NCBI RefSeq assembly: GCF_036324505.1
Contig: NC_086370.1
Location: 434,001 to 498,000 of the forward strand
DNA length: 64,000 bases
Source of the DNA: Eleginops maclovinus
Lineage: Eukaryota; Chordata; Actinopteri; Perciformes; Eleginopidae
Direction of reading: 5' to 3'
This document shows, one piece after another, positions 11,613 to 22,575 of this stretch. Positions within the stretch are counted from its first letter, which is position 1; each line of letters opens with the position of its first letter. A program made the translations under genes and the position numbers. The notes beneath the pieces were generated by a model. It searched no databases and was not told the DNA's origin. It worked only from the letters and a program-made list of their open reading frames with translations.

Positions 11613-12824
11613 CCTAAATGATGTCAAATGTCAGGTTATCAACTTTTACCCAAAGATTTGTCTTATATTCACATGTTTCAGAAATACCACTAATCTATGT
11701 ATATCCCTGTGTTTATTTGTCATCTCTGCCGGGGCTTTATCGTGCTAAAGTCTTCCTGGACAGAACTGAGGCTGGCGTCATTTCCTTGAAACATAATGGT
11801 CCTGTTATGATACACATTTACATTGTCCCTGTCCTCATCTTCAACCACCGTCTGTCTTCCACTGCATATGCCTCTCTTTTTATGATGCCAGTTGGAACAG
11901 ATGGCTTGTGCCAGGCATCAGGTCTGTCTGTGTTAGTTCTAACATACATCTGCAGGCAGAGCCTCTGGATAATCTCTCAGTCTCTTTGTTTTGCCTTTGC
12001 AATTTTTACCTCTGTTGGATAATTTAGGACAAAGTGAATATTAATATAAGAACACTGTCAGAGTTTGGTATCGTTGTTTGGTATCTGGAGCCTTTTTGTC
12101 CTAAGCTTAGCGTATTTTTACCCGCTTTTGTGCTTTGTCATTAGCTGTTTGCCGAGTCATATGCCACATGTCTTTCCTTTTCTATCTTTTTATTTGTGTC
12201 TTACAAAATTGTTGTTCTTCTGTCCTTTGCTGTTTCGCTTGCTTTTAAGACATAATTATTGTACTGTTCTCTCTATGTGTTGTACTGTGTCAGTGTCAAC
12301 ATGGATTAGCCAACCTCTTTTGAGAGCCAGGGAATGAGCAGCCATGCTCCTTTATTGACTTCTGTGCAGTCAACTGACAATCAAACGGAGTGAAACTATA
12401 AAAAAAACTTCCAACAGGAAAAGGAGGGAATTTTTTTTCTAATACAGCAACAGTCGTAATCAGTATTCTAGACGTTCGATTTGTCAAAAACGTCCTTGTC
12501 CAATCAGACTAAAGTTGTGCTTCACATGGTCCGGCCCCTTTAAGTGCGATTTCAGTCAGGTTGAAAATCGCCCCAGGGGTCTCTCATACTCTCATCTAAA
12601 ATGTTTTTTGTTTTCAAATATCAGAGCTTTCAATGGAATCTCTATGGGTTCCAGGGGGGCTTGCACTTACGCGCTTTCGTCATACGTAACTGAGAAAAAA
12701 AGCGGGCAGCTTCGTTGATCAAGTCACTTACTACTCTCATTGTGTGTTACCATCTAGTGGACACAAGAGGGATCTCTGTCTGAGTTAATCATCTAAAACC
12801 AAATTGATATGGTCTTCTTTAATG
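11613..12824. other. Intron sequence, no gene recognised
   Basis: It contains a 134-codon open frame at 11618-12022 (+) with several hydrophobic stretches but no domain that I recognise. In AT-rich intron sequence it is probably chance. The region around 12500-12800 is more GC-rich and may be interior to an older element whose end is at 16226-16240. Confidence 0.4.
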
Positions 12825-13079
12825 TTTCAAGGTTTCAAGGTTTTATTGGTCATATGCACAGAATATACAACGTAAATGTTGGCAATGAAAATCTTATATC
12901 CCATGCTCCTCCAACAACTCAACATACATGGTGCAAATAAGATGAATAAAATAGTGCAAAAAGAGAGAAGAATATTTACAATATCAACAATACAGATTTG
13001 AGGATGTGAAATATATACATATGTGGAATACATTGAGAGTATTTAAACACTTTACACTGTTGAATGAGGAGGTATGGAC

Positions 13080-13222
13080 AGATGCATATATTACGTATAG
13101 CAGATGTATATGGCAGATATGTATCATATATAGATGTGTGTACTATAAACAGATATGTATGGCAGATGTGTATAATATATATATATATATGTATGTGTGT
13201 ACTATAAACAGATGTGAGTAGA
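13080..13222 (-). repeat. TA-rich imperfect tandem repeat in LINE 3' UTR
   Basis: Repeated units built from GCAGATGTGTATAATATATA and ACTATAAACAGATGTG. The equivalent stretch of the plus-strand copy is the (TA)n tract that took several insertions at 48.1-55.3 kb. Confidence 0.7.
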
Positions 13223-13234
13223 CATTCACAGAGC

Positions 13235-16048
13235 TCAGGAGTTCAGCAGTCTTATAGCCTGTGGTATAAAACTGTCTCTGAGTCTGGTGGTCTTGGTCCG
13301 GATGCTGCGGTACCGTCTGCCAGACGGCAGCAGACAGAACAGATTGTTGCTGGGGTGATGGGGGTCCTTTAATATCCTACCGGCCTTCTTCCTACACCGC
13401 TGGGTGTAGAGGTCCTCCATGGATGGCAGCTCCGTCCTGGTGATGTGCTGAGCAGTTTTCACCACCCTCTGTAGAGTCTTACGGTTGAGGGCGGTGCAAC
13501 TGCCATACCAGGCGGTGATGCAGCCCGTCAGGATACTCTCGATGGTGCACCTGTAGAAGTTGCAGAGTATCCTGGAGTCCATGTTGAACTTCCGCAGTCT
13601 GCGGAGGAAGAAGAGCCGCTGTCGAGCCGTCTTGGATATGACCCTGGTGTGATGTGTCCATGTCAGGTCCTCACTGATGTTTACCCCGAGGAACCTGAAG
13701 CTGCTGACTCTCTCCACAGGAGTCCCGTCGATGGTGATGGGTGTGGGTGCCTCTCTCTGCCTCTTCCTGTAGTCCACAATCAGCTCCTTTGTTTTGCTGA
13801 CGTTGAGATGGAGGTTGTTGTCCTGGCACCAAGATGTCAGGGCTCTGACCTCCTCTCTGTATGCTGTCTTGTCGCCGTCTGTGATCAGGCCGATGACGGT
13901 CGTGTCGTCAGCAAACTTGATGATGGTGTTGGAGCTGTGTGTGACCACGCAGTCGTGCGTGAACAGGGAGTAGAGGAGAGGGCTGGGCACACAACCCTGA
14001 GGGGCTCCGGTGTTGAGGGTCAAGGTGGAGGATGTGATGTTCCCCATCCACACTGCCTGGGATCTGCCCGTTAGGAAGCTCATGATCCAGTCACAGAGGG
14101 CGCTGTTGAGCCCAAGGTCCCTGAGCTTAATGATGAGCTTGGAGGGCACAATGGTGTTGAATGCTGAACTGTAGTCAATGAACAGCATTCTCACATAAGT
14201 GTTCCTCTGGTCCAGGTGTGAGAGGGCAGTGTGGAGGGTGAGGGAGATGGCATCATCCGTGGACCTGTTTGCTCTGTAGGCAAACTGCAGTGGGTCCAGT
14301 GAGTCAGGGAGGGAGGAGGTGATAACAGTTTTGACTAACCGCTCAAAGCACTTCATGATGATGGAGGTGAGTGCAACTGGGCGGTAGTCATTGAGGCAGA
14401 TGGGTTTTGTCTTTTTGGGGACAGGGACAATGATGGACTCTTTAAAACATGTGGGGACTACAGACTGGAGCAGTGACCTATTGAAAATGTCCGTGAACAC
14501 ATCTGCCAGCTGAACTGCACACACCTTGAGAGCACGGCCAGGGATGCCATCAGGTCCAGGAGCCCTGTGTGTGTTGATCCTTTTCAGAGATCTACACATA
14601 TCTGCACTGGTTAAAACCAGTGAGCAGGGATCCTGGGCCTTTTGTGCCTCCACAGCCGGGGGCTTCTCAAAGCGTGCATAAAATGTGTTCAGTTCATCTG
14701 GGAGAGATGCAGACACTTCCTCAGCACCACTCGTTGTCCTTTTGTAGTCTGTTATTGTTTTTAGTCCAGACCACATATTTCTGGCGTTGGAGCCCTTGTA
14801 GTTCGACTCCACCTTGTCCCTGTATTGTGTTTTCGCACTGCTAATAGCTCTCCGGAGTGCATACCTGGAATTCCTGTACTCATCCAAATCACCGCCGCTG
14901 TGCGCGATGGCCCGTGCTTTAAGTTTAGCTCGGACCTCGCCGTTTATCCAGGGCTTCTCATTTGGGAATGTCCGTACAGTAATCCGCGGCATGACGTCAT
15001 CGATGCATTTGCCGATGTAGCAAATGACCGCGTCAGTGTGTGTGTTTATGTCGTCCTCCTCAAACACACACCACTCCGTGATGCCAAAGCAGTGGCACAG
15101 AGCAGAGTCAGACTGCTCCGACCCACGCTGCACTGTCCTCGTCACAAGTCGGTCCCTCTTCAGTCTCTGCCGGTAAGCGGGGAGCAGAAGAAGAGATATG
15201 TGGTCTGACTTGCCGAAGGGGGGGCGGGGGAGGGCTTTATATCCATGCCGGAAAGGAGTGTAAACATGGTCCAGTGTATTTCCACCGCGCGTGGGGCAGC
15301 TGACGTGCTGATAGTATTTCGGCAGGACTTTCTTCATGTTGGCTCTGTTAAAATCCCCGGCCACAATAAATGCGGCCTCTGGCCGAGAAGTCTCTGTCCT
15401 GTCGATAATCCCATACAGCTCCTCCAGCGCTGTGTTGTTGTCAGCGTGCGGCGGAACACACACTGCTGTTAGAACAACCGATGTGAACTCCCTCGGCAGA
15501 TAAAAAGGCCGGCATCCGATCATGATGTGCTTTAGGCTGGGAGAACAGTCCGAAGAAATGATCTCCACATCTGAGCACCAGTTGTTGTTAATCATGAAGC
15601 AGACACCTCCTCCCTTGCTCTTCCCTGAGTTTATTGTCCGGTCCTGGCGATGAATGGAGAATCCGTGTGGAGCAATGGCGGCGTCCGGTATCGTGTGGTC
15701 GAGCCAAGTCTCCGTGAAAACCAAAACATTACAGGTCTTAATGTCCCGTTGAAATGCCACCCTGCTTCGGAGTTCGTCCAGCTTATTATCCAGGGATTGG
15801 ACATTTGCCAGAAGTAAACTCGGTAGAGGAGGCCTGTTTTCACGTTTCCTCAGCCTGACCAGGACCCCGGCCCGGGAACCTCGTGGTCTCTTCCTCCTGC
15901 GCTCCACAGGTAGAGCTCCAGCAAGTAAACACGGAGACTCTCCATTGTTTGCAGGTCGTCGTGGATTATTGCTGTCCACCAGCGACCTGATGTGTAAAAG
16001 CTGTTCTCTATCATATTGGATGATAGGGCTCGCTTGGGCGGTTTGCAT
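13235..16048 (-). CDS. LINE ORF2: AP-type endonuclease plus reverse transcriptase, intact
   Basis: The first ATG of an uninterrupted frame gives about 937 residues. The N-terminal endonuclease shows FTETWL, AGDFN and SDHISLLL, the catalytic blocks of APE-type nucleases. The reverse transcriptase shows [16 protein letters not shown], the active site FADDT and the later RFLGV block, with a C-terminal conserved segment ending at the stop. The protein would nick target DNA and copy its own RNA there (target-primed reverse transcription). The frame is complete with all catalytic residues. An upstream ORF1, found in some L2 elements, is not evident. A roughly 95% similar but broken copy lies at 45111-48107. 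Confidence 0.88.
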   Translation of the reverse strand: MQTAQASPIIQYDREQLLHIRSLVDSNNPRRPANNGESPCLLAGALPVERRRKRPRGSRAGVLVRLRKRENRPPLPSLLLANVQSLDNKLDELRSRVAFQRDIKTCNVLVFTETWLDHTIPDAAIAPHGFSIHRQDRTINSGKSKGGGVCFMINNNWCSDVEIISSDCSPSLKHIMIGCRPFYLPREFTSVVLTAVCVPPHADNNTALEELYGIIDRTETSRPEAAFIVAGDFNRANMKKVLPKYYQHVSCPTRGGNTLDHVYTPFRHGYKALPRPPFGKSDHISLLLLPAYRQRLKRDRLVTRTVQRGSEQSDSALCHCFGITEWCVFEEDDINTHTDAVICYIGKCIDDVMPRITVRTFPNEKPWINGEVRAKLKARAIAHSGGDLDEYRNSRYALRRAISSAKTQYRDKVESNYKGSNARNMWSGLKTITDYKRTTSGAEEVSASLPDELNTFYARFEKPPAVEAQKAQDPCSLVLTSADMCRSLKRINTHRAPGPDGIPGRALKVCAVQLADVFTDIFNRSLLQSVVPTCFKESIIVPVPKKTKPICLNDYRPVALTSIIMKCFERLVKTVITSSLPDSLDPLQFAYRANRSTDDAISLTLHTALSHLDQRNTYVRMLFIDYSSAFNTIVPSKLIIKLRDLGLNSALCDWIMSFLTGRSQAVWMGNITSSTLTLNTGAPQGCVPSPLLYSLFTHDCVVTHSSNTIIKFADDTTVIGLITDGDKTAYREEVRALTSWCQDNNLHLNVSKTKELIVDYRKRQREAPTPITIDGTPVERVSSFRFLGVNISEDLTWTHHTRVISKTARQRLFFLRRLRKFNMDSRILCNFYRCTIESILTGCITAWYGSCTALNRKTLQRVVKTAQHITRTELPSMEDLYTQRCRKKAGRILKDPHHPSNNLFCLLPSGRRYRSIRTKTTRLRDSFIPQAIRLLNS

Positions 16049-16225
16049 GTTGCAAAAAAAGTTAAAAACAACCAACAAAGTAAAACAATGAAAACACTAA
16101 GATGTGGAGTTGGTGAGGAGCTCGAGACACGGCAGCCATCCTCGGCTCCATTTTCGGAAGAATGTAGAATATACCTATTGAATGGGTCACCTTAATCACC
16201 AAATTGGCCCCCCTGAGATTTTTTT

Positions 16226-16240
16226 CAGGAGCCGCCACTG
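16226..16240. repeat. Orphan hAT-like terminal repeat
   Basis: CAGGAGCCGCCACTG, reverse complement CAGTGGCGGCTCCTG, matches the end of the small hAT at 53219 (CAGTGGCGGCTGGTG). It suggests that the L2 LINE entered an older hAT-derived element whose other end I could not find. Confidence 0.35.
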
Positions 16241-18660
16241 GCACTTACTGATATCATACATTCAAGTATAACAAACACATATTAACACATAAGATCGCTA
16301 AGTTTAAACAAGATAAATACAAAGTAAATAATGCTAGCGCGAATGCTAACACATTTGCTCACGAGAGCCTGTTTGCAGGCACCAATCTCAGGACACCTCC
16401 TCTCTGAGGACACCTCCACTCTCAGGACAGGAAGGGGATGCTAAGAATTCCTAAATAAAACTGCTACTCTCAGTATAGAGTCACTTTCCGAACAGGAAAT
16501 TCACGCTAAATAAAGTCATACTGACTCTTCTGGTGGAAGCGACATGTTTCCACTATGTTAACAGATTTGACTTATACCTTTTGTCTATCTGCAGCGGAAA
16601 GGTGACTATTCTCACGGTTCGATTCAGCCATATCTCGGCATAGTTTTTTTAATTGTACACAGGTCAAGTGACATGAGAACTGAACCAACAATGGGCGTGA
16701 CTCTAACGGTCTTATACCCAGTGACATCACAATCATGTGCCAATACTATCCAATGAACACACAAGTAGTAGCATCTACTTATGTAGCACTTACTACAAAT
16801 ATTAAAAGAGAGTTGTTGTTGTTGTTACCAGAAACTAGGTTCGTAGGAAGAGCAGTAATTGGTTAAAATAATAATTAGCAAGAGAACAGAGAAAACACCA
16901 CAGACCAAAAGATAAGTTTAGAATTGCCGGCTTTATCAAAAAAGGAAAATAGAAGTAGAAGAAGTATTATTTAGAAAATGGTACCTTTAAGACATTACAC
17001 ATACAAAACATACAACACAGGAAAAACCATTTGCATAAATGGTTTTTGATTCAAAGAAGAATCTGAGTTTTACTCAGTTACCCTTTAAGTAAAGAAAACT
17101 ATTTTGAATTCTTAATATCTAGTTAACTTAAACTCAGTCAGTTTCAGTAATTTAGCTAGTATCTCAGTTGAGCTCTTATAAGTGTTCTAGTATTAGTTTG
17201 TTATCCAGTTAGTTTGCAGTTATTTGGTATAACTAGTTCTTTAATTTTCCATCTTAATTATTAATCAACTTAGGCCTATTTTAGTTAATTAAATCAGAAG
17301 CATTTGGTATTACCCTCTATCAGTAGGTTATTACAACCAAGAAACATAGGGCATCTTACTAAGCCCACAAGAGAAAGTTAACACCAGTAAATGCAGTATC
17401 AATCAACCTTACAGTTAAACACATTCACAGTATGCACATAAACATCAACACAAAATGGTTAACTGTATCAATGTCCATTAAATCAATTCCTTAGTGCTAA
17501 ACAGTCCTTTAGCGAGAGAAAGGGAGAAAGTTCCCTTTCACACAGCAGCGCGGAGCAGTCCACGCACTGCTCACGTGATCCAGAGGGGAGAAGTATGGCG
17601 GCTACTACTGGCACAGTCTTACCGCAGTTGGTGATTGATTCTCGGCAGGGAAAGGAAGGGAAAGGCTGAAGCACCCGGCCCCTCACTACGATGTCCGCTC
17701 TCCTCGAATAGGAGAAAAGATGTTTCTTTCGACGTACAAACACAGTTCAACGTTGCTCCTTCCTCGGGTGGCTCGCCATCCAATGTCGTTGACCACGCGC
17801 TGGATGCGTGATCTTCAAAAGCAAACTGTATCTCCGCGAATCTCCTCAGTAACTCAAAAACTAAAACGCTAAACAAAACCACAGTCTATCGACATAGACA
17901 GAAGGGTAAACAAAACACTCACAGCAAGAAAATAAATCGTCAAATACACTTAGATTTCTTAGCTCTAATATCTTCTTACTGGAGCTACTCTCAAGCGTGA
18001 CTTCACCTGTTCTTGCTTCCTCGATTCTCCCGAGAATCTTCTGGAAGAGAATGACTATCAGCACTGTGATTAGCTGATAGATATGACCTTTCAACTTCAA
18101 CCAATGATAAAATAAATTACCAAACCCATGAAATAATGTTTTTAATCCTATTTATCTGTTTAAGATGTTTTTAATATCAATAAAGTAAATTATTTGAAAT
18201 GATGAAATTCTGTTTGATATTTATTCTTATTTATTAACTATTTAATAACCATGTCTATTTTCACCTGGGTTACAACTTACATTAACAGAATGATACACAT
18301 GAGTCATACAATATACATATATCTTATGTTATACCTCAACACACTATAGACTATAAGCTGTGTCCCAATCATTTATATCATTATTATTATTATTATTATA
18401 TACAAAAGGAAAAAATCTTGTATTTTATTTACACGCGCTATTGATTAAAATAGGTCAAAATAGGACCTTGACAACGTCCACATAGGTAGGCTATAGTGAA
18501 ATAAGATAATAGAAAACATAAGCCTCTTGATTTAATAATCAGAGCTGAAGCCTCTCTGCCATCTCATATTAGACAGATTTCCTTACTTATCTTTCAATAA
18601 TAATAACATGAAAATATAGACGACTGTACTACGATATTTTTACTGCAATCAGCTGAGTTT
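16241..18660. other. Unresolved intron sequence
   Basis: AT-rich, with a GC-richer block at about 17500-18060 that has two overlapping minus-strand open frames of 79-87 codons without recognisable domains. The block may be a promoter or LTR-like leader, but no paired copy, PBS or clear ends are seen. A short (ATT)n lies near 18382-18400. The segment at 16375-16430 shares a GGAGGTGTCCTGAGAGTGGA-like stretch, inverted, with 40575-40615. Confidence 0.35.
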
Positions 18661-18955
18661 ACAACACCAACCCCCGGGTGCTCAAGGTGTGTGCCGGACA
18701 GTTAGCAGGAGCTTTTCAACACCTCTTCAGTCTCTCTTTGAAGCTGATGAAGGTGCCTGAGATCTGGAAGACCTCCTGCATTGTCCCGGTGCCCAAGAAA
18801 ACACGCCCCAGCACTCCAGGACCGGCCTGTAGCTCTGACTTCTCATGTCATGAAGATATTTGAGAGACTGATCCTGCTGCATCTCGAACCCCTTGTAAGG
18901 CTATACGTGACTCTGGACCCTACAGTTTGCCTACCAGGCCAACATTGGTGTAGAG
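18661..18955 (+). pseudogene. LINE reverse transcriptase fragment (CR1/L2/Rex group)
   Basis: Across two frames it reads [28 protein letters not shown] and ALTSHVMKIFERL, then LQFAYQ-like text. This is the order of reverse transcriptase blocks before the catalytic centre. It stops abruptly at 18955, where a hAT terminal repeat begins, so it was cut by that insertion. The remainder is not found to the right of the hAT. Confidence 0.65.
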
Positions 18956-19461
18956 CAGTGTTTCACACACTTTTTCAGACCAAGGACCACTTAACCAATG
19001 AAAAAACACTCACGGACCACCTAACTCCCCAAATATGCCGAAACAATAGTCCTGCTTACTACTCCAACCGTATATTATAAATTACAGCCTAATAATAACA
19101 GCTTTATGTGACCTTCTCTATATCACTCGTTCACACATTAAATCAACAATACAAATACACCTACGGATTCTACAAGCAATTCGTTCATAAGCAATTTAAA
19201 CGGTAAATGCTGATAGATTTTACACATCATATGAAACATAGACTACATTTATTACTGAGTTTATGTCCGAGCGAACAGAGAGATACGCAAAATGCACCGC
19301 ATTTAGTACGACACAAACTTCTGCTGTGGATTTTCAAAAATAAATACAGTAAAACTATGGTTGCAGGCCCAAGTTTAATAAACACAAGGTAATTATTTAC
19401 ACTGTTACATTTACAAATAGCATTGTTTACTCACTCATACACTGCGTGTCTCTGTTGCTAC

Positions 19462-19624
19462 CTAATGGGAGGAATGGTGCTGCTTGTGCTGAGACATCAG
19501 TGAAACAATGTCTGGATCCAAACTGGAGAGTTTTAGTCTCATATCACAGTCCACATTGATCCTGTTACGCCGCTTTGTTTTCAGACCAACAAGTGTAGAA
19601 AAACCAACTTCACAGTTGTAGGTG
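19462..19624 (-). pseudogene. C-terminal piece of the same hAT transposase
   Basis: The minus strand reads TYNCEVGFSTLVGLKTKRR through LSSLDPDIVSL to a stop at 19462. This is the conserved hAT C-terminus with the catalytic Glu of CEVGFS. Joining it to PFPTT just right of 24000, after removing one copy of a TG dinucleotide, restores a continuous frame. Confidence 0.8.
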
Positions 19625-20640
19625 CACTCAAAGAAATAACTTGTAGAATTTACTTAATAAAATCCTTGTAAGTATTTGCACTCAAACTTTCTAAGTAAAT
19701 TTTAATCCTGTTATATCAAGTATAACTTACTTACCAGTATCAAGTACAATGTACTTACTACTAACCTTAACATTTGTGAAGATATTAAGTAAATGTTATT
19801 TAATTATTTTCATACAAGGACCATCAGTTATCAAAATATTAAGTAAATCTTACATGTCTGTAATATTTACTGTTATGAAGTGAATAGTAGATTTTACTAA
19901 TTTTTTCTGTTTGATAATTACGTAGTTGTATTAAGTTGTTTTACTCACTCTACTTATGCAATGTTACTTATTTTCTTTTGATAAATCTTAACCTTATGCA
20001 GTTAATATACTTCTACCACATACCACACAATTAAAATGTAATGCAATTAACTGTTTATTTAGTCAGAACAGCCATGCTCACTGATGGAGATACTCCATCA
20101 TTCACACATTATATTATCTTAACGTTGGGGCGGGGGGCAACAAAAAATGTCGGAGGTCCGTTGAATGCTCATTCACATGACTGCTTTTCTTCACCAATTT
20201 TTTTTTTTTTTTTTAAATAACTAAAATATCACTGGTGGTGACCATACATACTGCCTGTCAAAATGTTTAACCCATGTTTAAGGGCATCAAATAGAAATGA
20301 GAATATCACAAGGAAGAAAAAAAACACAACAGGAGGTGAAGTTTTACAGCGACAGAGCTAACACCACCAAAATTCTAAAAGGAAAATATGTTTTACCATT
20401 AGTAAAATTAACAATCAATGCCACTCCAACCCAATGTTTTTTGTCTCCAAGTATTACAATATATCAAAGATAAAACACTCCATTTGTCGGCAAATATTAC
20501 AAAGATGTGGTTGTGTCAATATTATCTTGCTCTCAAAGACAAACACACACACAACACAACACATAACACAAATGAACGGGAAGCCAAAAGCATTTGACAA
20601 CTTCCAACAACTGGTTGGGATGGTGATCAGGTGGAAGCAT

Positions 20641-20928
20641 TTAAGCCAGCAATTTGGACTTTAAAGCTTGTATTTTTGGGGACAGCTTAATGCCATCCAA
20701 ATCCAAGAAAAGTTTTTGGAAAACTTCAAAAGTGTATCGAAGAGCTGGTGGATATGCAAGGTTGAGGGCATAAATGAGTCCCATAAGCAATGCGCATGCT
20801 TTAGCGGTGCATCCACATCCTTCGATCATCTCCTTTCCTTCAACAATGATGGACACAGCTGGATCCTCTGCACCATGAACCACCAGGATTTTGAGGACAT
20901 GTTGCATGGCATCACTGCGGCAGTCCTC
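20641..20928 (-). CDS. SAMD3-like domain, last exon
   Basis: The acceptor TATGCAG precedes EDCRSDAMQHVLKILVV. The conserved tail follows (GLIYALNLAYPPALRYTFEV, then LSPKIQALKSKLL) with the stop at 20641. This tail is the hallmark of the SAMD3-like proteins of fish. Exons b-e are all intact with good splice sites, unlike the surrounding hAT, which suggests recent arrival or selection. Confidence 0.65.
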   Translation of the reverse strand, partial: EDCRSDAMQHVLKILVVHGAEDPAVSIIVEGKEMIEGCGCTAKACALLMGLIYALNLAYPPALRYTFEVFQKLFLDLDGIKLSPKIQALKSKLLA

Positions 20929-21055
20929 CTGCATACAATTTACAAGAAAAAAAGACAGTTCTATTGAGCGACAAATCAGAATTTCTTCATTCATAATGAC
21001 GTCATTTCCAGAAAGTAAATCATTAAGCTGATTCTGAGCTGTAATCATACTTTAC

Positions 21056-21148
21056 CTGGCAATCTTCAAAAAGGTCCTCCCCTTTCTCACCCAGGTACAC
21101 AATGAGGCTGCGGATAACAGTGTCACGTTTCTCCTCAATGCTTTGGTT
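21056..21148 (-). CDS. SAMD3-like domain, exon d
   Basis: 93 bp (31 codons) between acceptor TTAACAG and donor GTAAAGT. It reads NQSIEEKRDTVIRSLIVYLG and ends in Gln. Open and in phase with exons c and e. Confidence 0.55.
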
Positions 21149-21371
21149 CTGTTAACAGTTTAATATAGTGTCAATATTGAAGCCTTATTCATAAACAATG
21201 AACTGTCTCAGGAAAACACAAGAGCATACTGTACATGCGGAGGAGTCATGTGAGCCAGTGTTGAAGCTACTGAGCGTGAGAATTTGTGCTGTATATGCTT
21301 ACGAATGTGTGTGTGAGAAGAGAGTCAGAAACTGAAGGTCCATCTTCCTACAAAAAAGTGAGCAAGCACAC

Positions 21372-21527
21372 CTGACTTAGTCTGTACAAAAACGGTCTCA
21401 GCGTGGTCCCCAAAACACCTCCCTTTGCCTTCATCAGGGTAATAAGTTTCGGTGTGTAGTTGTCAAGTTTGTACATGAAGCTCTGCTCCAGGGACATTGT
21501 AGATATCCTCCTGAATTCTTCCTTGAT
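21372..21527 (-). CDS. SAMD3-like domain, exon c
   Basis: 156 bp, phase 0 on both sides, with acceptor TTGCAG and donor GTGTGC. It contains IKEEFRRISTMSLEQSF and LMKAKGGVLGTTLRP, which correspond to the EFKRITTLPL and RGGQLG blocks of the fish SAMD3-like family. The frame is open throughout. Confidence 0.6.
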
Positions 21528-21716
21528 CTGCAATGACATAAATGACAAATACAATAATCAGGAAAGGAGATCAATAATCTGGTGCTAAATGAAAGTTCAA
21601 ATATGAGAGAATTTAAACCTTCCAGATATTCATGGTGATATTTATTATAGAAACATTGTTAGTGCCCAAACATTGTTAGTTACAGTTCATACTTGTAAGA
21701 GTATAGATTCACCTAC

Positions 21717-21937
21717 CCCATCTTCACAAAACAATGCAGGCCATCTCTCTCTGAAGATCTCAGCAGTTGGACTTTCACTCACAATCTCAAGCCTTCGAAT
21801 CGAGAATGTTTTGGCCATTTTCTCTTGAATCACCTTGTTGTTGTTACTCTTCTTTACCTCATTAAGAAGTTCCTGTCTTTCAATCTCCAGACTGTTGCTT
21901 GTTTCTCCACTTGGATGTGGAGGAAGGTAGTTCACCT
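21717..21937 (-). CDS. SAMD3-like domain, exon b
   Basis: Follows an acceptor (GAAGCAG) at 21938 and ends at a donor (GTAGGTGA). It reads [13 protein letters not shown], then a Lys-rich helix and WPALFCED. This order (NY-PxHP-GET ... RWPALF) is that of the C-terminal region of the large SAMD3-like family expanded in fish. The function of the domain is unknown. Confidence 0.6.
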
Positions 21938-22575
21938 CTGCTTCTGGTTATGAACCGAAGCTCGTCTACAATCTCATCTATACACCTAATAGAGACGTTG
22001 AAGATGCAGTCTAATTTAAGTAATAGGGACCCAAGCTCATCAACAATGACTTGAACAAAATCTTCACCCTCACTGACAAGTGTTTCATCAGAAGTAACTT
22101 CACTTTCATCTACCAGCCAACTACCATCCTCTGTTCCCTGACTTGAGTATGTCTGAAATATAGCATGTTTAAAATCGTCAAGGCTGTGAGGATTGTGCTT
22201 CCTACTTTTGTGTGAGGCAAAAGTAGAATAAATATTAGTAGTGTAATCACAATCCTTAAAAACACAATGAACAGTTTCGTGCTTTTTTAGATGAACTGCA
22301 ATGTGTTCAAAATATTGCCTCTCGGTGTGAACACTATATGAATTGCATACAAGACATGAAAATGAATTAATTTGCCCTAACTGTTCTGCTTTCCTATGAT
22401 CTCTAGACAAATGGGTATGAAGGGCCCCCCAACTTTTAAATGAACAAGGACAATCTGAGAACAAGCAGGGTATTGTCCGACCTTGACCAGTGTGGCAATG
22501 TTTTAATCTATAGTGCTTTATGAGATCTAAACGTTTTGAGGCACTGAAATCACATTTTTTGCATGACCATCTCAT
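21880..22575 (-). CDS. C2H2 zinc-finger exon of the mobile unit's gene
   Basis: The ATG at 22575 opens a frame with four atypical C2H2 fingers: [22 protein letters not shown], then [19 protein letters not shown], then [18 protein letters not shown], then [19 protein letters not shown]. After the fingers come an acidic Ser-rich region and a conserved-looking CIDEIVDEL helix. The frame stays open to a stop at 21880, but the last 60 bases overlap another frame used by the next exon, so the true exon end is probably upstream of 21938. The fingers imply nucleic-acid binding. Whether it is fused to the downstream domain by splicing is inferred. Confidence 0.65.
   Translation of the reverse strand: MRWSCKKCDFSASKRLDLIKHYRLKHCHTGQGRTIPCLFSDCPCSFKSWGALHTHLSRDHRKAEQLGQINSFSCLVCNSYSVHTERQYFEHIAVHLKKHETVHCVFKDCDYTTNIYSTFASHKSRKHNPHSLDDFKHAIFQTYSSQGTEDGSWLVDESEVTSDETLVSEGEDFVQVIVDELGSLLLKLDCIFNVSIRCIDEIVDELRFITRSRGELPSSTSKWRNKQQSGD

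Larger units (their letters stand above)
12825..16155 (-). mobile_element. Full-length CR1/L2-type LINE
   Basis: Read on the minus strand it starts near 16155 with an AAATGGAGCCGAGGATGGC 5' end matching the plus-strand copy at 45111. It holds one long ORF (13235-16048), then a TA-rich 3' UTR with ATGACC/AATAAAACCTTG and a short TTGAAACC repeat at 12825-12845, the terminal microsatellite expected for this clade. No target duplication is evident. It sits in intron 1, antisense to the host gene. Confidence 0.85.

Noticed and set aside
13649..14074. 141-codon frame antisense to the L2 LINE
   Set aside because: Shadow of the intact reverse transcriptase frame on the other strand; it recurs at 47099-47590 for the same reason.
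20668..20967. 99-codon plus-strand frame
   Set aside because: It is antisense to the last SAMD3-like exon, whose protein is clearly conserved.
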